NCBI GenBank assembly: GCA_037389465.1
Contig: JAZARR010000064.1
Coordinates: 50,111-114,110 of the forward strand
Source of the DNA: Baylisascaris procyonis
Taxonomy: Eukaryota > Nematoda > Chromadorea > Rhabditida > Ascarididae
Length of the DNA stretch: 64,000 nucleotides
Reading direction: 5' to 3'
The notes under the pieces are model-generated. The model was not told where the DNA came from. It saw nothing but the letters and a program-made list of their open reading frames with translations, and did not search any database. A program made the position numbers and the translations under genes. This document shows, in pieces, positions 10,642-23,129 of the stretch. Position 1 is the stretch's first letter. Each line of letters opens with the position of its first letter.

Positions 10642-10821
10642 ATGGCGAGTACAGTTTGCTGTTATTTCATTTGGCTCTTTCTATTCCTTGTGTCAGTGGC
10701 CATCGGTTTAGGTTTTCAAATCAACGAGTGCGTTATGCTGCATGACAAAATAGTTAGAAGTATTGGTTTGCTCAGGGAATATTCAGCATTCGAAAAGTCA
10801 TTGCCAAGGAGAAGAGATTGA
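10642..10821 (+). CDS. Possible small secreted peptide
   Basis: From the ATG at 10642 the frame encodes 59 aa: a hydrophobic leader (CCYFIWLFLFLVSVAIGLG) followed by a short polar part ending SLPRRRD. The same frame is open from an earlier ATG at 10549, but that start would bury the leader. A GGTTTCAG splice-acceptor-like site lies at about 10468-10475, possibly for trans-splicing. The basic end might be a processing site, but no known neuropeptide motif is visible. Short length makes chance a real alternative. Confidence 0.25.
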   Translation: MASTVCCYFIWLFLFLVSVAIGLGFQINECVMLHDKIVRSIGLLREYSAFEKSLPRRRD

Positions 10822-12587
10822 AAGAAAATCATGGCAGTGGTTAAAGCTGATCGCTTTTTAGCAAGGAAGTGTGCTGCTAAGATTCTTTCTTCCCATCGAA
10901 TCCACGTCTGTGTTCCCCGTTAGCATTTTCCAGCTCATGATCCACTGTACAAAATAAACAGGAACCTTCGGTTTAGATACTGGGACCCTTGAACTTCCAT
11001 TTAACAGCAGTTATTAACTCTCAAAAATTTTCCATCAGTTGATGCTGTTGAACTTCCTGCGGTCAATCTCCCACACCCAACCTCAGTGACAATGTTGGTG
11101 CTGGCGTCTTTTACGGTCGCGGCTCCAGAGATCACTTTTCTTGCCTTTCTTTCTGTTCTCTGCATCCTTCTAAAGTTTTGTTCCATTGGATTTTACTGTT
11201 TCAGCCATCTGAATATATCTTCTGAATGTTATCTGATTCACTAGCCAAATGCTTGGCAGAAGTTCAATTAGTAGAAGTCCATCAGAAGTCCAGTAGAAGT
11301 TGTCGGAATCACATATCGTGTAAATATCAGTGGCATATTACTCTAATTATTTCTCTATAACTGTTTTCGTTTTTATTCGTTTCAAACAAGTCCACTCAAA
11401 CGAGAATTCTTGCACGCCTGATTAATTTAGAGTTCTATTTTGGAAATTAGCGTTGAAAATTAGGCGTAGACAAGGAATAAATTTGCATATATGCTTAAGC
11501 AGTGGCAAAGGTTTCGTAACCTTGAGTCATCATCTGATCGCACTCCAGTGAAGCGGTAGATGTTCCTTATTTGCCACCCACTCTGATCAGCAGTATCCAA
11601 GCATCTCTCAATGTAGAATAATCCTATTTATGAGGGTTCAATCATTTTTTAGCCGAAAATGCACAATTCATATGCAGTTCAAAGATGGGCACCTCCGAAA
11701 TGCATACTGTCCCTTCTATGGTCTCGAATACTCTCGCTTATCTCTGCACCAGTGAATCGATAATTAACAACAGTGTCCTCGAAAATGACACCAGTCTAGG
11801 ATGCACAACCTTGAAGCAGCTCTCGGCCATTGCATGTTTGGGATACTGTACATACATAAATGATGGAAGTTTCTGCCTGAACGTCATGTTTTTATTTGCA
11901 TATAGTCAATATACAATAGCTCGCGGTTTTGAGTTGTCTCTTCATTGCATGTTATGATTTCAAAAAGCCTTCTGAGAAAATCATAAACGAGTTCATTACC
12001 ACGAAATGCTAAAAACCTGTTGCCACAGGCGTTCATTCTTGGCTGTTATCTGAAAAAAGACTCATCACTATGGATATTGTGGCTGGTGGTACTACAAACT
12101 ACTTGTTGGACTCGTTTGTTTAGCCTTGTTTAGATCTCAACGACTAGTTGCTGCGCATCCAGATCCTCTTCGATTCATGTTGCGCTAATTTTGTTCTTCG
12201 CCATTTATGAGCAGCAAATGTATGGGTTTGCTGATGCAGTTACCGCTCTGTGCAAATGAACCAGTCTACGATTATTCTTCATATCCTGGATCAGTGAGAC
12301 CATTACGCAGTGAAGTGAATCAACAGAATTTCAGATAAGAGGCACTACAGCTCGCTGAACTATGCTTGCGGTGCCGACATTCACTATTTGTGTTATTATA
12401 TGCCTTGCTGTTCAAATGAGAGCTAAGAATGCACGTTTGCAGCTATCGCTCTCAGCATTTTTCTAGTAATGTCTGTATATCCCCATACAAAGATCGAAAT
12501 TTACCCCAATCTTCATAAGCATGCTGCCTCATGTATTCCTCAAAAATCGATGCTGAAACATGCTGAAAGTTTAACAGTCGCCAATCG

Positions 12588-12649
<62 letters not shown>

Positions 12650-13050
12650 TTTACGAGCCACTGACAAAAATCAAGCGTCTTAAGAGAAGAGGCTTAGGCA
12701 GTGATATGCATTTGAGGAGACGAGCCAGTGATTTGATGACTAGCGTGCTTTTTTTGGGATCACTGACGAAGCAGCAAGTGTCATAAGAGTGTAACGGAAT
12801 TTGCTCGGAGCTATTCATGACCTGTTCGAATACGGCCGCTTGATAGCTTCAATATCTCGTTTATTTTCCTTCGAAAATCATCGATGCCAACATTCACTAT
12901 CATTGCTAAAAAACTGAGTGCACATGGATTGGAGGTGAAAACGCTTCATGAAATCAAAGCAGCACAACAACATCGTCGGAATGGGCGTGACACGATGCAA
13001 TTACATGTGCGCGATCATGCACCCCGGGCTGGTTTCTTCATCATCGAGAT
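10822..13050. other. Intergenic DNA upstream of the peroxidase
   Basis: No gene supported. It contains the (AT)n tract at 12590-12646 and short unsupported ORFs. The part nearest 13050 presumably carries the peroxidase promoter. Confidence 0.45.
12590..12646. repeat. (AT)n microsatellite
   Basis: About 57 bases of uninterrupted alternating AT. The Tyr-Ile repeat ORFs on both strands come only from this tract. Confidence 0.98.
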
Positions 13051-13054
13051 CAAC

Positions 13055-13062
13055 TATAAAAG
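13055..13062 (+). promoter_or_regulatory. TATA box of the glutathione peroxidase gene
   Basis: TATAAAAG lies 54 bases before the proposed ATG at 13116, leaving room for a short 5' leader. No good splice acceptor precedes the ATG, so a TATA-driven, non-trans-spliced transcript is plausible. Confidence 0.5.
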
Positions 13063-13115
13063 GTTTTTGTGCGCACCATTCATGGTCTCAACTGCTTCGT
13101 GTTGGGCGCCGCGCT

Positions 13116-16100
13116 ATGACGTTTGCTTACTGCGTTGTTCTCTTCACGACTCTTCACTTTCTCCTCGGCGTTTATGGAACACCAGGTAATTTGACTAAGA
13201 AAGCATATTGGAGAGTGGTATTTGCAGATTTCTATTAGCGCCTCTCAAAGGAGGGAGGGAGAACTAGGAGGGGAGAAGGAGGATAAAAAAGGGTGTGTGT
13301 GTGAGAATCTATTGTCTTCATTAGTAGGGCCTTTAACTTTTTATGGACAAAGTAATATCTTAAAATCTTCGATTTTTGCGTTTTCAAAGCCATTGCGAAG
13401 TCATAAATCGACGAAAGAGAGCGAGGCTTTGCAGGAAGCAGCCCATGAAACTAAGTTTTTGCAGATTTTTGAGTTGAACCCCCATCTCTTTTGCAAAAAA
13501 ATGGCCCTCGTTGAGATACTAGATAAGCCCAGCATGGAAACTGCCAGGAAATGTGCTTTTTCCAGTTTAAAGACCAATAACTTGCAATAATAAACAAAAT
13601 GATAACACAACGCATAACAAAATATTTTCTCATCCCAGTCACTAATCGACTCAACAAACTGCAGCCGAATTTACTTTTCTTGATGTGCACTTGATCTACT
13701 GAAAACAAATCGGGTAGCTATTTTGCAACTACTTTAAGCCATAACTCCATCGGGATTCAGTGAGTCGAGCAGGCAAAAATTTTCACAACTGCTTCCTAAC
13801 GAAAACTGCTCTTATCGCAGTTAGTGTATCAAAAATTAACGTGCACCAAATTTTGTTAGTGCTAGCTTTTCAATTTTTAAGTTTCAGAGATTTTAAAGCT
13901 CTCTGCTTATGCTATACAATGCCATTTGCTGAAAACTGCGCATTCGATGACATCCGTGAGCCAAATTTCAGAGAGCAGTGAAATTCTCGAAAAATCTGTT
14001 GGTAAATTCCCCAGGTTGCTTCACTTTGCTTGAAGGGCATTTAAGAGTTGTGTATATGTGTGCCTTCCTCACTCCTGAACACCATCGTTATCTCTCTCCC
14101 CAAAAAAAGACGCCAAACAAAGTCCATGAAAACGTTGTCTAATGTTGATCCAGGTCAGTGCTCTGTGATCAGCAAATACGACATTAGATCTAACCTTCAG
14201 GTAGAAGACCTATAAGGACCAGTAAGTGGAAACCTTCACTTACTCACTTACCTGTACAAGCAGCATTCTCTTCGTATCCTTTGCAGTGCACCATCACTAA
14301 TGGCTGTTAGACATGAAATGAGTGACGCGTTGCAGCAATTCTGTTTATAGTAAGCATAAATTACGTATAGCGATGATATTTGAATTGGGTTTTTCTCAGG
14401 TTTGAGCAGCATCTTCTTAGCTAGCAGAAAACATAGGCAATACTTATCGATATTTTCAAAATAAAAAGTTCCGTTTTCTCATTCATGAGGCAATAAGGAT
14501 CGCTTCCTCTACATGGGACCAGAGTAGAGAAATAACTTACACTTTCTAGCATCTTGGAAACAAAACTAGTTTCAGGCCCCAAAGTGATCGACGAAACAAC
14601 TCGTTGGAGCCAATGTCGTCTTTCAAATCAATCGATCTATGATTTTCAAGTGCAAACACTTACAGGCGAATTTACAGACTTGACAAAATATCGTGGTCAG
14701 GTGTTGTTGATCGTCAATGTTGCGACCTTCTGCGGTTCGCTTTCTCATAAATATTTCAACAATGAATCATATCGCCATTCCAGCGAATTTTATAGTTGAT
14801 TAAGGGAAATTGCATAATTTTGTGCACGCAAACGATATTTCTCAAAACAAAAATTGTTAACTTTGCACAACCCGGTCAACGATACTCCAAGCGGTTGCAT
14901 TTATGAAAGCGGTCGAGGTATTACTAGTGCAACTGCAAAAAATTCACATGCCAAGCGTGTGTCACATTTTCGGTATCTCTTGATTGTGCCTGAGTGCAAT
15001 AATGTTTATTCGTTAAATTTGTTTGTTTGATTCGGCAAATTGCTTTCGTCTACTAAAGTGCTCTTGAAAACTGCCCTCGCTAGCCATTTACGCTCTCATA
15101 ATTGCAACACGAAATCTCTGACCTTTGTTCGATGTTACTAAATTTTTTTCCAATTTTAAACTTCAAGAAGCGCCATAAAGAATGAATTCATTTATTTTTA
15201 AACACTACTTCGTACTTTGAAACTTGCTTTACTTGCAGCATATACGCAACAGTATCTCGACTTCAATCCGCTCATTGAACAGAACAAGCGATCCGGATTC
15301 ACTATCCTCGCATTTCCATGCAATCAATTTTATCTTCAAGAGCCGGCCGAAAATCATGAGCTCATGAATGGAATCACATACGTTCGACCGGGTAACGGAT
15401 GGAAGCCACATCGTAATCTGCACATATTTGGAAAATTGGAAGTCAATGGTGAAAACAATCATCCGCTTTATGAATTTATGAAGGTGATTTTGGTTTCTTT
15501 TTTTTTTAGCTCAAAATAATACATTCATGCTCATCTCTAATAGTCCAAAATTTGAAAATACCTAGTTTTTTTAGAGTCGGATTTCTGGAACAGAAAAAAT
15601 TCAGAATTTACTAGAAATTTGTTGAACCTATGGGAATCGTATATCGATGTTCTCTGCTTCCTGATGAAGGTTGGGCTTCCTAAGACGGTAGCTATGAGAA
15701 CATACACACTAATTTCGCGTGATTTGAGCGAGAGAATCAAAGTATTCATTTTACAAAAAAAGTACTTTTTAAGGCGAAAACTATGTGGAAAACACTGAGT
15801 AGGAGAAAAACACAATGAGCAAAAACTATGCGAAACAAGAAAACAAAACACTTCAATTATTCATAAAAGCAAAGGATGTGGAAGTCGTCTTCGCAATGCA
15901 TGATTGCGCACCTCTATTAACTGAAAAATCTACGGTTCAATGTTTTCATTGGGTAACGATCGTGAAAAGTCCATAGTGACCTAGCTACATCTACAGCCAT
16001 ATCTAAGAAGTGCATCTTCGATTTGCATAAGTCAGTGCTCCTTCTAGATTTTCACTCATATGGAGAGTGAAAAAAAGGAAAAAGCTAAATATTATGCAAA

Positions 16101-16728
16101 ATTTTACCGAAACTTTTCAACACTTTTTTATCGCCATGCACTATTTGTTCGTCTGATAGACAAATTTCTCATTGTTTATTTCTTTCGATAGCGTACCAGC
16201 CGATCGAGAAGATTTCAGTGATGGTATAAGATACGATGTTGGAATAAATGAATATTTTAAAAAATTGGGTGTGGTTGGGGCGAATATGGTTATAATCCAT
16301 TTAGTGGGATCACAGCAAGAAACATTGTGTTACTTCCACATAAGTTGCTGCCAACTGCCAATTGTCGCCTCTGGATAATGTAGAAAAACCCTTATGGTTG
16401 CATCTAACTTTAGTGTTTCGTGAGAAGTATTTTATTTTGACTTACGTTTGCCAGTAAAATTTTTCATCGAAAACGTCTTCTAAATATGCTTAGCTCATGC
16501 GGCTGTTGTTTACAGGATTTGTGTCCACAGACTGTAAACAAGATTGGAAAGCGAGAAGAGTTGATGTACAATCCGATTCGACCGAACGATATCACATGGA
16601 ACTTCGAGAAGTTCCTTGTGGATCGTCAAGGCAAGCTTCGATTCCGATTCCATCCAACCGCATGGAGCCATGGCGATGTTGTGCAACCATTTATTCAACA
16701 ACTCGTTAATGAACGTGCTCGTGCATGA
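13116..16728 (+). CDS. gpx: Secreted glutathione peroxidase (cysteine type), four exons
   Basis: Exons 13116-13185, 14576-14734, 15239-15483 and 16516-16728 join in phase to 228 aa, the normal family length. Exon 1 encodes a signal peptide ([20 protein letters not shown]), so the enzyme should be secreted. Exon 2 ends in the active-site loop VNVATFC; the codon is TGC, so this is a cysteine, not selenocysteine, enzyme. Exon 3 has [20 protein letters not shown] with the catalytic Gln. Exon 4 has [12 protein letters not shown] with the catalytic Trp, then [14 protein letters not shown]. All acceptors are good (TTTCAG, TTGCAG, TACAG) and donors are GT. Family members reduce peroxides, often lipid hydroperoxides in nematodes. 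It resembles the plasma-type secreted GPx of parasitic worms and C. elegans gpx-3/gpx-5. No intact neighbour forms an operon with it. Confidence 0.92.
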
Positions 16729-17236
16729 ACAAAACCCTTTGATGTGCACTTCGCATCCCCTCAGAGTTCACCACTTCGTTTCTCGACAATTTTCATCTCG
16801 CTGTTCTGCGCTCTTGAATAGTAGCGTTGAATGACTGCTTTTTAATATTTATTTTTTAATTTTTCGAGACAACTGAGTCGAGGAACTCTGTGGCAGTCAA
16901 CGGATGTAGGGCCAAGTCGGACAAGCAACTAACCCGTGCAAAAATCGTTTTAGGCGAAATGCCTGCGTACTCAGCGTGTACTTTTAAAACATACTTTTGG
17001 CATGCTGTAGAGTATCAGAGGTTAAAAGCGTCGAATAGGAGGCATTCCTTCACTAATGAAAACTTCTTGGCCCTAGCTTAAACAATTGATAGCCAACAAC
17101 GTTGAGGGAAGTTTTTCGAAGTGGCGAAATGCAAATGCAGACTTTGAATGGCCTCACAATGGCCATATTTTCGGGTTTTTTCAAGTATTACTCTTGCTGT
17201 ATACACTTCTGTCACACTGAACACAAGTTGAGCAAT

Positions 17237-17276
17237 AATAAATGTTGTAAATATAACGCGATGTTCGTCGAATAAA
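17237..17276 (+). terminator. Candidate polyadenylation signals of the peroxidase gene
   Basis: AATAAA occurs at 17237-17242 and again at 17271-17276, about 510-550 bases after the stop. This implies a long 3' UTR; an earlier variant signal near 16845 is possible. Confidence 0.4.
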
Positions 17277-17965
17277 ACTGGCTATAATAGTTGCGTTTAA
17301 CAATCGAGATGCACACAGCAGATAGCCTCGTTTTGGTAATGGTTCATCTCTATGACTGCACTGAGATTTTGAAACATCATTTAGTCAATGCAGAATTGCT
17401 GACTTGAGATGAGATTTGCGCAACTTGCTTTCTATGCAACAAGGTGTTTTGTTGTTGTTATTCTGTCATGAATAATGAATAATTCTTTTTTGACAGATAA
17501 CCTCATCGAAGAACACACGAGAAATTTTGCTCGCAATCACTGTCACTTGTTTTTTTCTTGGTGTGCGGAAATAAAAACATCTGAGGCTAGAAACATTGCC
17601 GTTTACAGAACGTAGATAATAAGTGATGATTAGATATCGAAGGTCTTTTTTCGTAGTCGGTGCAGTTACACTGGGAAACAGTTCGGTATACTTTATTTCA
17701 AGTTGTAGCTAAGTGAAAAGTTCAAATTAATGCATTTTTCTCGCTCGCTAATATCAAGCCAAAAAACGCACTCGAATTTAGTGGTTTTAAATTGTACTCT
17801 CAGAAGTGGAAAATCATCGAATCTAAGAGATTGTTAAGTTTAGGCGGCATCGATGAGGAACCAAAATCATTTCGGCAAATGCCGAATACACCACGAAAGT
17901 TGGTGCAAACAAGCAATTGAAGTAATAATTTTTATGCACTTCGTGTGCGCAATACAAGGTCAGCA

Positions 17966-18137
17966 ATGAATCTACTGTATTTCTTGTTTATTTATGCTTG
18001 CATGTCGGTTTGTAGTGATCTTCATATCAAATCAAACTATAATCGCATTGCTGTACGTAACAATTGCCTTTATACCTCACCTGGGATTGTATCAATTCCC
18101 ACCGCCAGTATTTATGTTCTGCCTATGAGCGATCTCC
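17966..18137 (+). CDS. Possible first exon of a small secreted protein
   Basis: An ATG at 17966 opens a frame with a signal-peptide-like start (MNLLYFLFIYACMSVCSDLH) followed by a polar stretch ending VLPMSDL. A consensus donor GTAAGT follows at 18138. If spliced there, the exon ends in phase 1. Downstream exons cannot be fixed: acceptors at about 18473, 19198 and 22155 each give only short tails. The overlapping frame to 18545 has no start context. No family recognised. Confidence 0.3.
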
Positions 18138-18545
18138 GTAAGTTTGTTTCGAATAATGAACGGAGAGGAAGTATTTCGTATCAAAGCATGCCAATCACGA
18201 ATAGAGGTGGAATGTATTCGCTTAGTGCAATCAACGTTTTCTGAGGAGTATGGTGACAATTCCCACATAAACAAACACTCAGCACTTTGTGCAACCGACG
18301 CACATGAACGAAAAAAATCACGAGATGTTGTCGTGGGCTGTCAAGAAATGCTGATCTGCAAGCAGCCAACAATGGGTTTTATGGTTTCGAAGATTGTTCC
18401 TTATCGCATAGTACTCAAAATAACTGTCGTTATTAGCACTGCCTCTTCGTACAAAAACTTCCAGAATTTCCTAACATTGACCGCTTCTAACGCCACGTGC
18501 TTCCGCCCGACTCGTGTTCGACGGCAGGTTGACATTTATTGGTAG

Positions 18546-21462
18546 CGACTGCCTTGCTCAAGCGGGCACGTTGTGTATCATGAATATTATGAAAAAGACG
18601 CAAAGTAAACCGAGCAAAAATGTATGCGATCTTGCAATATTGTACTTGAGGAAAAAACCGCATTAGCGCAACTTAAGCTTCCAACAAGGACGCAATTAAT
18701 AAGCTATAAAACTCATGCAAAATATATCGCTACAATCTGAAATCTTTGATGAGTAATGGTGTTTACCACGCTAGATCGTCACGGATGAGCGCGAATGATG
18801 ACGTCATCGGTAAAACGATATCGGGCATACCTCGCGAATTCCACAATAGAGATGCGAACGAATGTGCAAAGAGAAAAGGAGAGGTAATAAACTTGACGAG
18901 GCAACGTAATTGTGCAATTCGATTCTGAACGGCAACAAGAAATAAACATCCCAAGAGCACGAAGATCGTTGAGACACCACACCCACAGCCAAGCCATCGG
19001 CCAACATTGATCGGCTGAGTCGGGACCTTCGCTGTTACTCAGCAATTTTCAAAATTTTCGCTTTGTAAGATCAGAAAATTTGTCAAGATTGAAGAATTTA
19101 TCGAAACGACGTGAATTATTTGGCAGCCGAAGGAACTTGGACGAGTCAAAGTTCTCCTATGCATTTGTGCGATACCTGTAAGCATAAACAGGTTTCAGAA
19201 CTTGAGAAAAAAAAACAGAAAAAGAAGGAGCAGCGAAAAATATGACATATGTGAGTGCTTTCATTCATCTATAGATTGTTTTGTTGCTAGAAGGCACTCT
19301 ACTAATATATTTTTGATGATATCTAGGGAACGGTAAAAATTTTGAAAATTTAATGATATACTGGCGTAAAACGGTAGTACGATTAATTTACCTCTAGCGC
19401 CGAATGGAGTAAGAAGCACTCGGCCAACGGAAGGGCGCAGTTCAAATCGAGAATCTTCATGCAAGGAAAGCGCAGCTAGATGTTACATTGAAAATCAAAT
19501 GGATCAAATGACACAGCATTAAGGTTATACTAGAGAAAGGTGTAGACAGCAGACCACATTAATATAAATTACTGGGCAGCGCAAAAATACATCGGCAACT
19601 CTGTTGTTCCAACGCAACCGATCAAATTCAAATTCGTGTTTACAGTTGTTTTTTTTTAGAGTTTTCTTCATCCACCTCATCATAAAGGATTTCAGTAATG
19701 GAAATAATGTTATTATCGGAATATGCTACAATGAAACCGCTTCAAGGTTACTTTGAAATATAGAAATTTCACAACCTAATTTTTTTGTTATGACCTTCTT
19801 AATAGATTTCAATAGCTTATTGAACGTATCACTTGAAGCATGAATATTAGGCTCATTTTACTCGTCAATGTTTGCTCTACTTGTCGTCTTGCGCGTTCCT
19901 AACGAGCCGTTTTTCAAATTTATCTTCATAGATCTGTTATGCTCTATTGCAATCAACGCCGTGTGCAGCAACTCAGATGGTCTGTTATGATGAGGTTGCA
20001 AGTTGAAAAATCTAAGGGATTTAAAAGGTTTCCGAGGAATATAATAGCGACCCTTGGTTAACAAAGATTCATGATTGCATAGCTAGATACTGCGGGCAAC
20101 TCTTAGGTGAATTCCTATCTCAATATGTGTCCAAGCTATACCTATTTTCTTTATTCATTCTAAGCCGCCTTCTTTCCAGAGTTGAGAAACGATCGGTTTC
20201 TTCATTTGGTCCTCCTTAGCTGCATCCATTTTCCCCTTAAGAACGGTGCAAAGTGAACTGCTAACTATATAGCCTCGCATCTATCGAAGAATTTTCGCAG
20301 GTTTGGGTTAAAGTGTGTTTTTAAATGCTCCTGAAAATTTACGCATATTGGTGCATTTTACAAACAGCTAATTCACAAAACTTGGAAGAAATGATATTCG
20401 TTGATGATTCAAAATGGCATTCTCTCAACGCCTCAGTCATTTCACTTGGAAATCTATGAAGCATGCTGGAAGTTTGCATAGAACCCAATCATAGACACAA
20501 AATAAGAGTGCTCAAAATTGATTTTCATGATGTGAATTCATACAGCATGACAACTGTGAAGCGAAATGAGAGAAGAAAAAATTGATATAAAAAGGACATA
20601 ATGAAAGCAAAATATGCGCTTACTAACAGAAATGGATGGGATGAATGCAGTCAACTTCAAGATGCGTGAATCGAAAGAAAAATTTGAAGTTTTCAGATTA
20701 AGAAGAAAGTTCAATTTGAAAAAGTAAGGTGGCTATACTCAGAAAACGATTGGGCATTTCTCGTAAAGCAGATATGTGCTGTTGAATTGAATCAAATGAG
20801 AGTAAAATGCTGATCGTTAGGAGTAAGCATCCGAGCCAACCAGTATTTCGAGTTTTTTAACGCTCATCCATCCGGAAGACCCAGCAGGTTGGACTAGCAT
20901 GAATTTTAGCGGTCCTCTTCAGCACGTCGCACTTTGCTTCCATCAAGCTATAACCAAAACTTCAGATTCCCGATTTCAATATGAAGGCCACCTCAACTAG
21001 ATGCACTCGTTTGAGCTATCTCGGGCATATCACGAAGGCGCAGTCTCAACCTTTATGGGCTCAGTCAGCCTGCGTTTCCGAACTCTGAAGTTGGACAGCT
21101 CTTTGCAAGACTTTCTGCTGTTCAGTGTGGTAGCTTTCTCTTCTTTTGTCACAGTTATTTCTTTTTATTCTTACTGCTAGTTAATATAGACTGCTATACA
21201 ACGTTCTTGTGGCAGTTTTTCAACAGTTTTTGCTTGAAATATGAGGAAATTAATTAGGTAATTCATTTCAAAGAACGTCAGCTATGAGAGGGCGGCAGCT
21301 CAACGCGTACTTTAGGGATTCTATCAGCGAGGTGAATGCTGTGAGCATAAGTTTCTGATGTGGTGCGCCTCCAGTTCTTTATGCGTCTGCTCGATTCTAG
21401 AGTCGCTATGCTCATGACATTTTAGAATTTTGTAATCACCTTTGCTCAATGCGCTTCCTATT
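18546..21462. other. Non-coding stretch, no gene seen
   Basis: AT-rich DNA with only short ORFs and no recognisable domain, RNA gene or repeat. Confidence 0.45.
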
Positions 21463-21879
21463 TCACTTTCTATAGAAGCGTTGTAGCGTTAATAATAGAT
21501 CTGTTTGGAGGCTCAACCGCAAGAATTCAAGGCCTTTGAGCAGGTCAGCAATGCTCATGTGGTTGTGCGCACAGTCGTCCATGGCAACGCACCTCTTAGT
21601 GGAGCTCAGAGACGTAAAGACACTCACTGTCGGCTGCAGAGGGAGTGCCTTTTTAGGCGTTTTGCAAACTACATCTATCTCTTTTAAAGATATTCCAACC
21701 ATTGAACAGGTTTTAATTTCCTCATTCCCTAATTCCATAATTTGAAATGACCTCACTTTAATGCTGCCCGTTTCTTGTTCTTTCTGAGATGCAGTGTTTT
21801 CCTTCTCGTGCGCATATTCCTCTTCATGCGCTTCTAAAAGTGAAATAACTCCTAGTACTTGACAAATAATTTGGACCAT
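21463..21879 (-). CDS. Unassigned minus-strand ORF
   Basis: From the first ATG at 21879 (an in-frame GTG lies six bases upstream) the frame runs 138 aa to 21463. It begins with a hydrophobic stretch (MVQIICQVLGVISLLEAHEE) and continues with a Glu/Lys-rich part and then a Leu-rich end (LLKGLEFLRLSLQTDLLL). The composition is protein-like but I recognise no family and cannot place flanking exons. About 530 bases upstream on the same strand, an acidic frame (GEKSGEEEDETEDSAGENSA) at about 22412-22490 could be related. Confidence 0.25.
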   Translation of the reverse strand: MVQIICQVLGVISLLEAHEEEYAHEKENTASQKEQETGSIKVRSFQIMELGNEEIKTCSMVGISLKEIDVVCKTPKKALPLQPTVSVFTSLSSTKRCVAMDDCAHNHMSIADLLKGLEFLRLSLQTDLLLTLQRFYRK

Positions 21880-22499
21880 CCCCACAACGCTTGGTTTTGT
21901 TGAATGTGTGCATAGATGACGTTATACTAGGTAGGCTATGCGAAGATACGATTTGTGAAGTTCGTTGTGTGCGACTCGAGGTTTAGCAGGTAAGGCGGAA
22001 CCTTTGCCTATAATGAACATAGTATGAAATTTGGACGCCTCAAGATTCTGAGCCTCGGTTATTGTTTGCCGATTTTGTCGTGTTTTTATCTAGATACTTG
22101 TCGCTTCATTCATGAGAGTACATGACTGGATGCCGAAATCCTATTTTTGTTCAGGTCCATTCCCTAGTTCGCACGCATTGAAGCCTTTCAAAGAAAACAT
22201 GTCTTGAATTGACTGGAATGGACAGTCTCGATTGAATTTTACGATACAAAAATGTGGTTGATTTATTTCTTTGAGAGAAAACAATACGTTCGAGTGGATT
22301 TCGTTCTGAAAATTCAATTAGCAAAGTATATATGATTTTTGAAAGGTTTGAAATAGTATGCCATAATTTGCTTTCTAGTGCTCCCCAACGTGCCGGTTAA
22401 ATGTCTAGAGACCGTCTAGTGCGCTATTTTCGCCAGCGCTATCTTCCGTTTCGTCTTCCTCCTCACCACTCTTCTCGCCATCTCAGCCAAAATTATTCA

Positions 22500-23125
22500 C
22501 TTAAGCTTGAACAAATTTATAGTACGACTACACGGATCTTCTCGTCTTAACATGAAATTTCATGGCTGTTTCAGTTCCATCGAGTATTGGTCAGCTATAA
22601 ACGTCACGAGCCAGCACATTATAAACTCTTGGTACTCCTAATAAGCGGAAATTATCATTCTTTAGATAAGCGCACTCCTGATACTAATGATAATTTGCCG
22701 AAGCTAAAGTCATATTCCAGGAATTCCTATAGTGCCTGATATGCGCGCCAAATTTTTGGCCGTAGTTCGAAATATGCATAATCAAGAACTATGATTATTA
22801 GTCTTTCCAGAGAACGTAACATGTGAGAACTCACTGAGGAATGACTAACTTATGGAATATAATCCTCACTGTGGGTTGTCTGCATAGAGATTCAGGAAGA
22901 AAACACACATAAATGCGTGAATATACGGCTGTAACCGAAATAGCTGCCTCCGCATATTTTTCAGCATTGGAAAGGTTTTCTTTCGTAATCCCGCAGAGCT
23001 CTGTCCTTCACAACTTTCATTTTATTTGTGACAATGAAGCGGAAAATGAGGTTTGCACTTAGTACTGCATATATTGTTGGATAACGCAGTTATCGCAACA
23101 AAATATTTATTATGATCTCACTGCG
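22500..23125. other. Non-coding stretch, no gene seen
   Basis: AT-rich DNA between an unassigned ORF and the minisatellite, with no supported gene. Confidence 0.4.
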
Positions 23126-23129
23126 ATGA

